DNA from: JBGSPQ01 sp041738505
Lineage (GTDB): Bacteria > Patescibacteriota > Gracilibacteria > UBA1369
DNA length: 64,000 bases
Assembly: GCA_041738505.1 (NCBI GenBank)
Contig: JBGSPQ010000034.1
Span: 56,093-120,092 of the forward strand
Direction: 5' to 3'
The notes beneath the pieces were generated by a model that saw only the letters and a program-made list of their open reading frames with translations, searched no databases and was not told the origin of the DNA. Positions within the stretch are counted from its first letter, which is position 1, and every line of letters starts with the position of its first letter. The translations under genes and the position numbers were made by a program. Below are positions 43,272-51,019 of the stretch, piece by piece.

Positions 43272-44161
43272 GCCATCATGACAGCCACGGAGGTATTGTC
43301 GCCGTGGTTGGATTGAATGTGGTGTTTTTTCCCGCCGTACCGGACATCAAATCCCTCCTGCCTGTTCTGTCTGCTTAATGCGGTTTCCGCTATTTTATCA
43401 GCGGCGAGGTTTTGGTATTTCAGCGCTATTTCGGTAACTTCTTCCGGCGTCATAAAATCGGAAACACCATCGGAACAGCAAACAATGATGGTGTCTCCAA
43501 CGGGACGCACCAACTCTTTATAGCGGGGTTCATCACCCAATCCTTCGGCCATCACGGCGCTAAGCACGATATTGCTGACAGGGCTTGAATATCTTTCCAA
43601 TGGGTCTTTCGTAACACCGGAATCGATTTGAGACTGGATTAACGACTGGTCATTGGATTCATAAATAACCTCTTTTTGCGATTTTGAAATGACGTAGACT
43701 TTGGCGTCTCCGACTGAACAAAGTTCCAGTTTCGTCTGTGCGTTTTTAAGCGGCGTTTTTTTGGCCATGGCGAGAGTGGCTCCACTTCCTTGCGAAAGGT
43801 TCTGTTCCATCAGTGTATTACAGGCTTCGCCGGGTAGGGATGAAACGGGCTGTCCGCGGTGTCTGCCTTTTATTGTACCTACAAGTGTCCAATATGCGGC
43901 CAATGATCCGTCTCTGGCTCCCCCCATGCCGTCGGCCACTGCTATGAAATCGCTGTCAACGAATACGGCGTCTTCATTGTGGTCCTTTAAGCTTCCCCCC
44001 ACCATGGACAACGCCGTACAGGTGCCGTCGACGGTTTCCAGTTTGCCTGTGGCTCGGTTGCCAATCATGTGCTGAGTTTTTATCTCCTCATCATCACGGA
44101 CTTCGGATTTTTTCGGGGCGGTGCGGGGGCGGCGGATTAATCCTTCCAAATGCATGTTCAT
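43268..44161 (-). CDS. PP2C-type Ser/Thr protein phosphatase
   Basis: 297 residues. The PP2C metal-binding motifs are present: NEDAVFVDSDFIAVADGMGGARDG (cut to IAVADGMGGARDG, about 85-97), VCCSDGVSDFM and the C-terminal HGDNTSVAVM. The N-terminal 50 residues are an extra basic/acidic tail. The enzyme removes phosphate from Ser/Thr residues and so implies protein kinases elsewhere. The giant FHA protein in this window is a possible partner. It has a good promoter on the minus strand. Confidence 0.85.
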   Translation of the reverse strand: MNMHLEGLIRRPRTAPKKSEVRDDEEIKTQHMIGNRATGKLETVDGTCTALSMVGGSLKDHNEDAVFVDSDFIAVADGMGGARDGSLAAYWTLVGTIKGRHRGQPVSSLPGEACNTLMEQNLSQGSGATLAMAKKTPLKNAQTKLELCSVGDAKVYVISKSQKEVIYESNDQSLIQSQIDSGVTKDPLERYSSPVSNIVLSAVMAEGLGDEPRYKELVRPVGDTIIVCCSDGVSDFMTPEEVTEIALKYQNLAADKIAETALSRQNRQEGFDVRYGGKKHHIQSNHGDNTSVAVMMA

Positions 44162-44203
44162 TTTTGTTTTTTAATGACTGATTATTAATTGACCTATTTT
44201 CGT

Positions 44204-44232
44204 ATTTTATAATATTTCTACCCTTTTGTCAA
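44204..44232 (-). promoter_or_regulatory. promoter of the PP2C phosphatase gene
   Basis: On the minus strand, TTGACA (44227-44232), 17 bp spacer, TAAAAT (44204-44209). The start codon follows about 43 bases later. Confidence 0.6.
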
Positions 44233-44243
44233 TTTTGCAGTTA

Positions 44244-44254
44244 ACCTCAAAGGT
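44244..44254. repeat. palindromic repeat core (single copy) upstream of def
   Basis: TTAACCTCAAAGGTTGATTGG lies in the intergenic region between the divergent phosphatase and def genes, 12 bp beyond the phosphatase -35 box; core ACCTCAAAGGT. Confidence 0.7.
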
Positions 44255-44325
44255 TGATTGGGGGTTCGGGGGCGGCTTGAATAAGAGGTTGGCTTTGGGG
44301 TATCGGCTTGCTACAGCGGTTTATG

Positions 44326-44354
44326 TTGACCTCAAAGGTGGATTGGTGTACAAT
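44326..44354 (+). promoter_or_regulatory. def promoter whose -35 lies in a palindromic repeat
   Basis: TTGACC (44326-44331) is the edge of a repeat copy. A 17 bp spacer leads to TACAAT (44349-44354). Transcription would begin about 4 bases before the ATG at 44365, giving an almost leaderless mRNA, in line with the absence of a Shine-Dalgarno sequence. Confidence 0.6.
44329..44339. repeat. palindromic repeat core in the def promoter
   Basis: GTTGACCTCAAAGGTGGATTGG; core ACCTCAAAGGT. Its TTGACC edge serves as the likely -35 box of def. Confidence 0.75.
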
Positions 44355-44364
44355 TCGGTATCTT

Positions 44365-44865
44365 ATGGCAAAATTACTGATACAAACGGGCAGGGAGAAT
44401 AAAATTTTGCGGACCAAATCCGCGGAAGTTAAGCTGTCCGGGAAAAAATCGGACAAGAAACTGAAGAAGTTTATTGAGGATATGAAGGAAACCATGATGA
44501 CTTCCGATGGCGTGGGTTTGGCCGCTCCACAAGCGGGCGAAAACATTCGGGTGATTGTGTGTTTGTTAAACCAGGGAACCAAAAACGAACTTATTGCGGA
44601 GATGATTAATCCGGTGATTACCCGCGTTTCGGAAAAAATGGAGGTGGGCGAAGAGGGATGCTTAAGCCTTCCGGGGGAGTTTGGGATGGTGGCTAGATAC
44701 GCGGAGGTGACTGTCCGCTATTTTGACCTCAAAGGTGCGGAATGGGTTTTAGGCCTTAAAGGGCTTAACGCAGTGATTGTTCAACACGAGATTGATCACC
44801 TGGACGGAAAGCTGTTTGTGGACCGACTGACCGAACAAGCGCTTAAGGGTCAGCATATCCTGTAA
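44365..44865 (+). CDS. def: peptide deformylase
   Basis: 166 residues from the ATG at 44365. All three motifs are intact: GVGLAAPQ (49-56), EGCLS (97-101, Cys metal ligand) and HEIDH (141-145). The enzyme removes the formyl group from new proteins. A further copy of the repeat core (44726-44736) lies inside the gene and codes FDLKG, a natural deformylase sequence, so this one may be chance. Just after the stop lies a 22-bp perfect inverted pair of the repeat. Confidence 0.95.
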   Translation: MAKLLIQTGRENKILRTKSAEVKLSGKKSDKKLKKFIEDMKETMMTSDGVGLAAPQAGENIRVIVCLLNQGTKNELIAEMINPVITRVSEKMEVGEEGCLSLPGEFGMVARYAEVTVRYFDLKGAEWVLGLKGLNAVIVQHEIDHLDGKLFVDRLTEQALKGQHIL

Positions 44866-44876
44866 TCGACACCTGT

Positions 44877-44929
44877 TCGACCTCAAAGGTTAATTCGGGG
44901 TTTTTCGCCGAATTAACCTTTGAGGTCGA
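44877..44929. repeat. inverted pair of the palindromic repeat (22-bp perfect hairpin)
   Basis: Arms 44877-44898 and 44908-44929 are perfectly complementary with a 9-base loop. Each arm contains the core (ACCTCAAAGGT at 44880, ACCTTTGAGGT at 44916), 36 bp apart like the other pairs. It lies 11 bp after the def stop and resembles a REPIN, a mobile pair of REP sequences. It may also end the def transcript. Confidence 0.85.
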
Positions 44930-44941
44930 TTGTGCTATAAT
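44913..44941 (+). promoter_or_regulatory. promoter of the NTT/HEAT gene with -35 in the repeat
   Basis: TTAACC (44913-44918) inside the right hairpin arm, 17 bp spacer, TATAAT (44936-44941) with TGC extended -10. A start near 44948 would leave a leader of a few bases before the TTG at 44954, or about 24 before the GTG at 44972. Confidence 0.6.
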
Positions 44942-44953
44942 GGAGGGATTATT

Positions 44954-47227
44954 TTGTCATTATGCCGTCTTGTGAAGCTTGATACTTTGAAAAAATTGCT
45001 GCTCAGCGCCACCGCGTTTTTGTTGTACGCGCTTGTGATGGCCAATTATATTCACGCGGCCAGTTTGTTTTTAACGTTTCTGGGACCCGAAAAACTGCCC
45101 TATGCGTTGGTCGCCTCGGCTTCATTTATTTTGCTGTTTTCGTTTCTTAGTTCCGTTATTTCCATAAGATTCGCTTCGCATCAGATGTTTTTTGGAATGA
45201 TGGCTTTTATTTTTCTGAACTTTCTTGTTCTGACTTTTGTTACCACGGGGACCGCCGTGCATGTTTTTTATTTTATGATTCTGTCCCTTATTTTGGCTAA
45301 CGTTCAGGAAATTCTGATGCTCAATTTTGCAAATTCAATGCTCACCCCTCTGCAGGCGAAAAGTTTTTTGCCAACGGTGATAAGCTATATGAGCATTGGA
45401 GCGATAACCGGCGCTTTTTTTGCTCTTCCATACCAGGAAATCCATGAAGCGTTGGGAATCGGCTATCTGCCTATGACCGGTCTGTTGATTCTAATGCTTC
45501 TGATTATTGTGACTTCCCGATTTTTTAAGAAAGAAATTTATGCAAATTTTTCGCCGCAAAGTCTGAAAACCTATAAACAGGATTTTAAGAGCAGTCTGAA
45601 ACTGATTTTTGACTCCACAAATTTATATAAACTGGTGGGCGTGATTGTGATTCTTGCCGCCGGCATTCATGTGATGATGGAGTTCAAGCTGAAAACCGTC
45701 CTTTCCATGAACTTTGGGCATGTGGAACTGACAGAGGTATTGAGTCTTATATATATGATCAACCGTATAGCGGTTCTGGTGATGACAACGTTTTTTGCCA
45801 AGAAACTGCTTTTCCGTTTTGGGGTTACAAACATGCTGATAACATATCCCGTGATGCTGTTTTCGGCACTTGGACTGGCTGTTGTTTTTCAGCTGAATGT
45901 TTATGCGGTGATTCTGGCTTATATCGTTTACAACATTTTTCAGCTGGCGTTTTTCGGGATCAGCACGACACAGATTTTGTCTGTTATACCCAAGAAAAAC
46001 CAGCAGTCGGTTTTTTATCTGATAAGAGGAATTTTAACCGCCGCGGCGACAGTGGTCTTCTCCCTGATTTTGCTGATTTATTCGTACAACATTTCACTGG
46101 AATCCACGCTTAACACCGGCATGACCATGGCGGCCTGCGTACTGCTTTTTTACGCCGGCATTAAAACAAAAGAAAAATATGAAATCACATTAAAGGAAAA
46201 TTTATTTAAAGAGGATGAATATCTGAAGCTGAAATCCATTGATCTGCTTGCGGAAAAAGTCTCTAAGGACAGAGGCGAAAAAGACTTACGAAGACTCCTC
46301 AACATTCCCACGATTTCGCAGGATGTGCGTTCCCGGGTGATGGCCAGCATTGGAATTATCGGCAATTATCAGACGATTATGGATTTAACCAAGGTACTGC
46401 TTTCCACCGAAAGTTCCAAAGTGAAGGTGGAGGCCATCCACGCCATTGATAATATTATCCGCAAGCAAAAGGACTTTAACAGGTTTCCGGTTACCAAACA
46501 TTATTTACTGCAGGCGTATGAAAAAATACTTTTAAGCGACCAGCCGCAGTATGTGAAGATGGAGGTGATTGACGATTTGAAATATTTTGATCTGGAGGAT
46601 GTGATTGATTTTCTGGAAAAAAATCTGCAATCGGAGAGCACAAACATTCGGGCGAACACGATAAAAACGCTGGCCAGTTTTAACGATCGGGGGATTATTC
46701 CTTTTATTGAGCCGTTTTTGGGCGCACGTGATTTGCAGATCAGAGCTTCGGCGATTGTGAGTTTGTGGAAATATGAGGAGATGCGGCCGATTCTGACCGC
46801 TAAAATCGCCAGACTGCTGACTTTGAAAAGCGAAGAGGCCGTACAAAATTCCCTGTATGTGATCGGGTCTATCGATGCGCAGTGGGACAAGGATTACGTT
46901 TTGAGACAGATGGATCATGATAATCCGCATATCCGCACTTTTGCCTTATTGACGCTGATTCAACTGGGCGAAACCACGAGGCTTGATGATCTGGTGAAGA
47001 AAATGCTGATGCTAGTGAAAGAAGACGATCACACCGAAATTGAATTCATTCTTTCCCACTACAGGTATTTTGAAGAGGGAGTAAAGAAGACGCTGATCCG
47101 CAAAATTCAGCAGATGAAAGAAAACGAGGCGCAGTATTTTTATAATGCCTTCCGCGATTCCCGCTATGTGTTCAACTGGGAGGAAAGCCAGTTGAGCAAG
47201 GGCGCCGACCCGGGCTTGAAATTATAA
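44954..47227 (+). CDS. NTT/MFS-like membrane protein with C-terminal HEAT repeats
   Basis: 757 residues from the TTG at 44954, which has GGAGGG six bases upstream; a GTG at 44972 is the alternative if the promoter at 44913-44941 is used. The first 400 residues form about twelve membrane helices with a layout like ATP/ADP translocase-type (NTT, COG3202) or MFS carriers. A cytoplasmic part (about 410-757) consists of HEAT-like repeats (VKVEAIHAIDNII, TNIRANTIKTLASF, LQIRASAIVSLWKY, PHIRTFALLTLIQL). NTT-HEAT proteins occur in several bacterial groups. Nucleotide exchange would suit a scavenging CPR cell, but transport substrate is inference. Confidence 0.65.
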   Translation: MSLCRLVKLDTLKKLLLSATAFLLYALVMANYIHAASLFLTFLGPEKLPYALVASASFILLFSFLSSVISIRFASHQMFFGMMAFIFLNFLVLTFVTTGTAVHVFYFMILSLILANVQEILMLNFANSMLTPLQAKSFLPTVISYMSIGAITGAFFALPYQEIHEALGIGYLPMTGLLILMLLIIVTSRFFKKEIYANFSPQSLKTYKQDFKSSLKLIFDSTNLYKLVGVIVILAAGIHVMMEFKLKTVLSMNFGHVELTEVLSLIYMINRIAVLVMTTFFAKKLLFRFGVTNMLITYPVMLFSALGLAVVFQLNVYAVILAYIVYNIFQLAFFGISTTQILSVIPKKNQQSVFYLIRGILTAAATVVFSLILLIYSYNISLESTLNTGMTMAACVLLFYAGIKTKEKYEITLKENLFKEDEYLKLKSIDLLAEKVSKDRGEKDLRRLLNIPTISQDVRSRVMASIGIIGNYQTIMDLTKVLLSTESSKVKVEAIHAIDNIIRKQKDFNRFPVTKHYLLQAYEKILLSDQPQYVKMEVIDDLKYFDLEDVIDFLEKNLQSESTNIRANTIKTLASFNDRGIIPFIEPFLGARDLQIRASAIVSLWKYEEMRPILTAKIARLLTLKSEEAVQNSLYVIGSIDAQWDKDYVLRQMDHDNPHIRTFALLTLIQLGETTRLDDLVKKMLMLVKEDDHTEIEFILSHYRYFEEGVKKTLIRKIQQMKENEAQYFYNAFRDSRYVFNWEESQLSKGADPGLKL

Positions 47228-47244
47228 TGTAATTGTTGTATAAT
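47216..47244 (+). promoter_or_regulatory. promoter of the first accessory gene pair
   Basis: TTGAAA (47216-47221), 17 bp spacer, TATAAT (47239-47244), 29 bases before the ATG at 47274. Confidence 0.75.
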
Positions 47245-47273
47245 TTAAGGATTTTATAAGAATAATTTTGTAA

Positions 47274-47558
47274 ATGAATAAAGACAAGGCCGTACAATTC
47301 AAAGTTTATCAAACATTGCTTGAAACAATGACACACTCAAGGCTAATTCAAAGCATGCCACTTAAAGACAGGAATTTTATTAAGATGAAATACATCCATT
47401 CAAGCGTAGAGGAAATCACTTTCGCGACAGAGGAGATTATCAGACAGGATAAGGCTTTTGAACAAGCCCAGGCGAATGCGGTTAAGCGGATTGATGAGAG
47501 CGTGAAAAATCTGGAATTGGTAACGGCGGCCGGAGAGGCTCACCTTAATAATAAATAA
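47274..47558 (+). CDS. small helical protein, partner of the 47586 gene
   Basis: 94 residues, all helical, no Cys, no signal peptide. Not recognised. It has its own promoter and lies 27 bp before a large protein with the shared N-terminal motif, the same arrangement as at 50634/51020, 59878/60255 and 61152/61484. A chaperone or adaptor role is only suggested by this pairing. Confidence 0.65.
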   Translation: MNKDKAVQFKVYQTLLETMTHSRLIQSMPLKDRNFIKMKYIHSSVEEITFATEEIIRQDKAFEQAQANAVKRIDESVKNLELVTAAGEAHLNNK

Positions 47559-47585
47559 ATATTAAATATTTCCTAATAAAAAAAA

Positions 47586-49193
47586 ATGGAAAAATATCAC
47601 CTTTATAATCAATATGTTTTAAATCTTTTTGAAAAAAGATTTGCGTTTGGAGAACCTGAAGCTTCTTCCGGAGCGTCCGCAAGCGAAGATGTTCCCGCGG
47701 AAGCGGAAACTGCCGATGCCGACAAACAAACGACAGAGCCCGCAAAAGAAGGTCCGACCCCTTCCGCCGATGAAGCAAAAAGGAATATGACCAGAACTCA
47801 CGCCAAAAGAGTGAGTGACCGGCTTAAAACAATGAATGATGCAGACGCGAAAAAACTTGCGGAGGAAATTGATACCGCATATTCCGAATCGGTAACGGCC
47901 GAAGTGAGCCACGACAAAGCAAGCATAGAGACGGCTACAAATTCATTGAGGTCCATACTTTTGAGCGGAGAAGCCATTTTGAGTGGGGCAGGCGCGGAAA
48001 GAAGCAGTGCCGAAAAATACGCGCAACGCGAACTTGGACTGGAAGAAGATATTGAAAAAAAGAAAAATCTTGATCAGGCCAAGGGAGGGGCGTCAAAGGC
48101 AGAGAAAGAGCTTAATGAAAAGGTTGAAAATGAAGATGCCAGAAAAAACATTCTGGCGTCCGTAAAATCCGTGAAGGATGAAGCGAAGAATGCTGAAAAT
48201 GATCTTGATTACGAAGTCGCCACACAGAAATATACTGAATACGCGACTAAAGTGAGAGCGAAAATCAATAAAGCTCCGAAGGAGAAGGTGGAAACAACCC
48301 CGGAAGGACTCCGAACAGAAGCGCTAAAAAAGATGAGTGAGTATATGGAAAAAAGCAAACAGGATTCATCGGAAAAAGAGCTTATAAAGGATCAGGGGCA
48401 ACAATTGATTCTTGATGGTGAAGCCGCGATGATAGTAAGTAAGCCCGATGAGGCAAAGGCTAAATTCGGTGATGCGATAGCTCATTTTAAACAGGCGCTA
48501 CAATTATCCGCAGCTGCGGCCGCCGACAGCAGTGAAAGCCAGGAGAAAATTGAAGCGGTGGACAGGCAGGCACTGATCGGACAGATGAGACAGGAATTTA
48601 TTGATATGAGCAGAAAATACACAATTGACAGTCCCGACAGTGAAAGACTCGCTGATTTTAACAAGGCGATGAACGATGTGTATGCCAAAATAGCCGATAC
48701 TGACGCCAAAAAGATGGCACTGGCCGGCTCCGCGTTTTCGGTCGCGCAATTGAATCCCGACGATGATGATGAAGCTTTCGTGATCAGAGGGGCCTGCCTC
48801 CGTCCGCAGGGTTTTACTTTGAATGCTATTGCCGTGGACAGGGATGGTCAAGAAGGAGCGCTTACCGATGCAGAAATGGCGGCTCTGGAGAAGGTAGAGG
48901 AGGGCAACGTTGAAAATATTTCGGAAAAAACCAAGACTCTAATGGTTGCGGAACTTGAGGGTATTATCGATGGTAGAGTGAAATATTTTCTTGATAGTGA
49001 CGTTATACCAGCTTTTAAGTTGAAGAATGGGCTGCAGTTCAGAATAGCCCAATATTATGCAACTCTTACCGATAAAGAAAAAACAAGACTGGGCAATTGG
49101 GAAACAGGTATCAGAAGAGCCTCGGGAAAGGTATTTGATTATCAATATGAGGTGAAGATTAGAAACGGAAATGTTGAAGCCTGGGCCGATTAG
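47586..49193 (+). CDS. large acidic helical protein with shared N-terminal motif
   Basis: 535 residues. The N-terminus has NLFEKRFAFGEP (13-24), a member of the motif shared by five proteins here, followed by an Ala/Glu/Pro-rich linker (about 25-65). The middle is charged and helical with TPR-like features (DEAKAKFGDAIAHFKQALQL, cut to AKFGDAIAHFKQAL). The C-terminal part ends in a beta-like FDYQYEVKIRNGNVEAW. There is no signal peptide or membrane helix. The function is unknown; related architecture recurs in the proteins starting at 51020, 58179, 60255 and 61484. Confidence 0.7.
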   Translation: MEKYHLYNQYVLNLFEKRFAFGEPEASSGASASEDVPAEAETADADKQTTEPAKEGPTPSADEAKRNMTRTHAKRVSDRLKTMNDADAKKLAEEIDTAYSESVTAEVSHDKASIETATNSLRSILLSGEAILSGAGAERSSAEKYAQRELGLEEDIEKKKNLDQAKGGASKAEKELNEKVENEDARKNILASVKSVKDEAKNAENDLDYEVATQKYTEYATKVRAKINKAPKEKVETTPEGLRTEALKKMSEYMEKSKQDSSEKELIKDQGQQLILDGEAAMIVSKPDEAKAKFGDAIAHFKQALQLSAAAAADSSESQEKIEAVDRQALIGQMRQEFIDMSRKYTIDSPDSERLADFNKAMNDVYAKIADTDAKKMALAGSAFSVAQLNPDDDDEAFVIRGACLRPQGFTLNAIAVDRDGQEGALTDAEMAALEKVEEGNVENISEKTKTLMVAELEGIIDGRVKYFLDSDVIPAFKLKNGLQFRIAQYYATLTDKEKTRLGNWETGIRRASGKVFDYQYEVKIRNGNVEAWAD

Positions 49194-49271
49194 TCTGCTC
49201 CGGGCAATACTTTGACTAGCGCTTGACTGTTTTGAGTTTTTATGCTTTTATGTGGTCTATATTTTCTATTT

Positions 49272-50528
49272 ATGGAAATGGGAAAATGGCCGCTAAATAA
49301 CCAAAAGAGCCTGAACATCGGTTCATCGTCCAATTTCGGCAAAATCGCGGCGATTGCGGGTTTGTCGTTGATTTTAACGGGGGGATGCAGAAAAACCCAC
49401 ACTCCCGAAGAGGCTCAGGAATTCATCCGCAACGGCCATCAAAGCGGTCAATCAGGTATAGTAATCCCCGCCCTATCCAATCCGGTAATAGCGTCCCCCT
49501 CGAGAGACGTGCAGCCGGTCCAGAGTGTTGTTCCTTTGAGTACAGCCGCGCAACCCGTCGCAAATCAATCCGAAAAAAAGGTGGACGGCGTAAAACGCAG
49601 GACTGACGGGAACTTCCGTTTTTCGACCTTTAACGTGCCCGATGACGGTGTGTTGGTGGAAAAAAATGAGCGGGGGGATGACAGGAAATCGGTGGTGTAC
49701 ATTCTGGATTATCATAATAACAGCTCTACGGTGGGTGATTATCAGAGACGCGTGCAGACGGAAATTTTTGAAATTGTGGAGGACTTAGTGGGTTCCTACG
49801 GCAGAGTGCCGGTGGCAATGGAGATATGGAAAATCGGCGACACGGCGGGTAATTATGAAATTAAAAACTCCGACAGTAATCTGTTGGAGACTTTATTCAG
49901 CAGGTCCACATTGGATGACAGACTGGCGATGGTGCCGGCTGTGATGCGGGACACCAAATTCGCGGGGCCGGTGATTACCGGTACTTTCCGCGATTCGGTT
50001 ATACCAATCGGCACAGTAACGGAAGAGGAAAGAAAAGGGGCGAACGAACTGGTGAGAATGGAAACCCGGCTTATGAAAGCCACTATTGGCGGTGAGGGAG
50101 TCTGCACTGGCACCGACGGACGCAATTATACTTTTTTTCAGGCGCGAGACTCTTTCCGCGGGGGCGGTTCGGAAACCACCGATCACTGTTATTGCGCGGT
50201 GCATGAGTTTGAAAACCGCTTTCTGGAAAAATTTAGAGCCAGAATTGAAGACGTGCCGGTGAGGGAGGTTGGTTACGCGCTTGAGGGCGACAATGATTAT
50301 TCCGTGATAATCGCGGGATTAAAGCACTGGCCGGCGGCAAAAGCGGAGCTGGACAAACGGGGGGTTAATTACACGACGGTTGCGCCCAAGACTCTGGCGC
50401 AGGGAGTGGAGGAAAATCTACGGGAAGATCCTGTGAAAGTTTTTTATCCCGACAACGGGGCGCAAACCTGTGAAAAGATGATGCGGGAGCGGCGCGCGCT
50501 TGTGGAAGCGGCAATGGGGCGGATTTAG
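49272..50528 (+). CDS. predicted lipoprotein of unknown function
   Basis: 418 residues from the ATG at 49272; an ATG at 49242 is in frame. A hydrophobic segment (about 24-38, KIAAIAGLSLILTGG) ends at Cys39, a lipobox-like site. A Pro/Ser/Val linker follows, then a folded domain (about 100-418) with VVYILDYHNNSSTVGDY near its start, PVAMEIWK, and YALEGDNDYSVIIAGLKHWP with a late NYTTVAPK. This order (early His-rich strand, late small-ligand-like strand) faintly recalls ChaN/TraB-type folds, but I cannot assign it. No partner is evident. Confidence 0.6.
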   Translation: MEMGKWPLNNQKSLNIGSSSNFGKIAAIAGLSLILTGGCRKTHTPEEAQEFIRNGHQSGQSGIVIPALSNPVIASPSRDVQPVQSVVPLSTAAQPVANQSEKKVDGVKRRTDGNFRFSTFNVPDDGVLVEKNERGDDRKSVVYILDYHNNSSTVGDYQRRVQTEIFEIVEDLVGSYGRVPVAMEIWKIGDTAGNYEIKNSDSNLLETLFSRSTLDDRLAMVPAVMRDTKFAGPVITGTFRDSVIPIGTVTEEERKGANELVRMETRLMKATIGGEGVCTGTDGRNYTFFQARDSFRGGGSETTDHCYCAVHEFENRFLEKFRARIEDVPVREVGYALEGDNDYSVIIAGLKHWPAAKAELDKRGVNYTTVAPKTLAQGVEENLREDPVKVFYPDNGAQTCEKMMRERRALVEAAMGRI

Positions 50529-50580
50529 GGTTTATTTGGGTTGTAAATCCGGCACACTACATATCAATTCCATTCAGGGA

Positions 50581-50609
50581 TTGGATATTTTTTATTATTA
50601 TGTTATAAT
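50581..50609 (+). promoter_or_regulatory. promoter of the second accessory gene pair
   Basis: TTGGAT (50581-50586), 17 bp spacer, TATAAT (50604-50609) with TGT extended -10; ATG 25 bases later. Confidence 0.7.
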
Positions 50610-50633
50610 AATTAGATTTTATAACACTTATTT

Positions 50634-51014
50634 ATGATACCTGATATTGTGTCTCAATTAACGGCCGATACGGCGTACAGTCCGGAAAATTTCAAGTGGC
50701 TGATGGATCATTCTTCGGCAAGGAGTTATTTGGGGCCGGAAACTGTTGCCCGTATTTTCCATGCTATGCAGGAGGGCGATGACGTGATTTTGCAGGAATA
50801 TTATGCCCTCATTTTGCAGGAATATTTGAAAGAAAAAAGAATTGATGAGGATTTTTCAGTCACCGAGGGGGTAATTCTGGGCAATTTCAATAACGAGATG
50901 GACACCATGGGAAAGAATTTAAAGAAAGTGCGCAAAGACCGGAATAACAAAGAGGAACAAGATGAGAAGGAAGGCGCGGAATCCATTCTAGATCAAATAA
51001 AATTCACTAATTAA
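50634..51014 (+). CDS. small helical protein, partner of the 51020 gene
   Basis: 126 residues, soluble, helical, with a charged Lys/Glu tail (KKVRKDRNNKEEQDEKEG) ending in a short amphipathic ESILDQIKF. The layout of charged tail plus short terminal helix resembles the TDALLEEL endings of the proteins at 59878 and 61152, though the body differs. Its stop is 5 bases before the next start. Not recognised. Confidence 0.65.
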   Translation: MIPDIVSQLTADTAYSPENFKWLMDHSSARSYLGPETVARIFHAMQEGDDVILQEYYALILQEYLKEKRIDEDFSVTEGVILGNFNNEMDTMGKNLKKVRKDRNNKEEQDEKEGAESILDQIKFTN

Positions 51015-51019
51015 AATAA

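Noticed and set aside
49212..49246. Candidate promoter before the 49272 lipoprotein gene (two TTGACT hexamers)
   Set aside because: No -10 hexamer stands at an acceptable distance from either.
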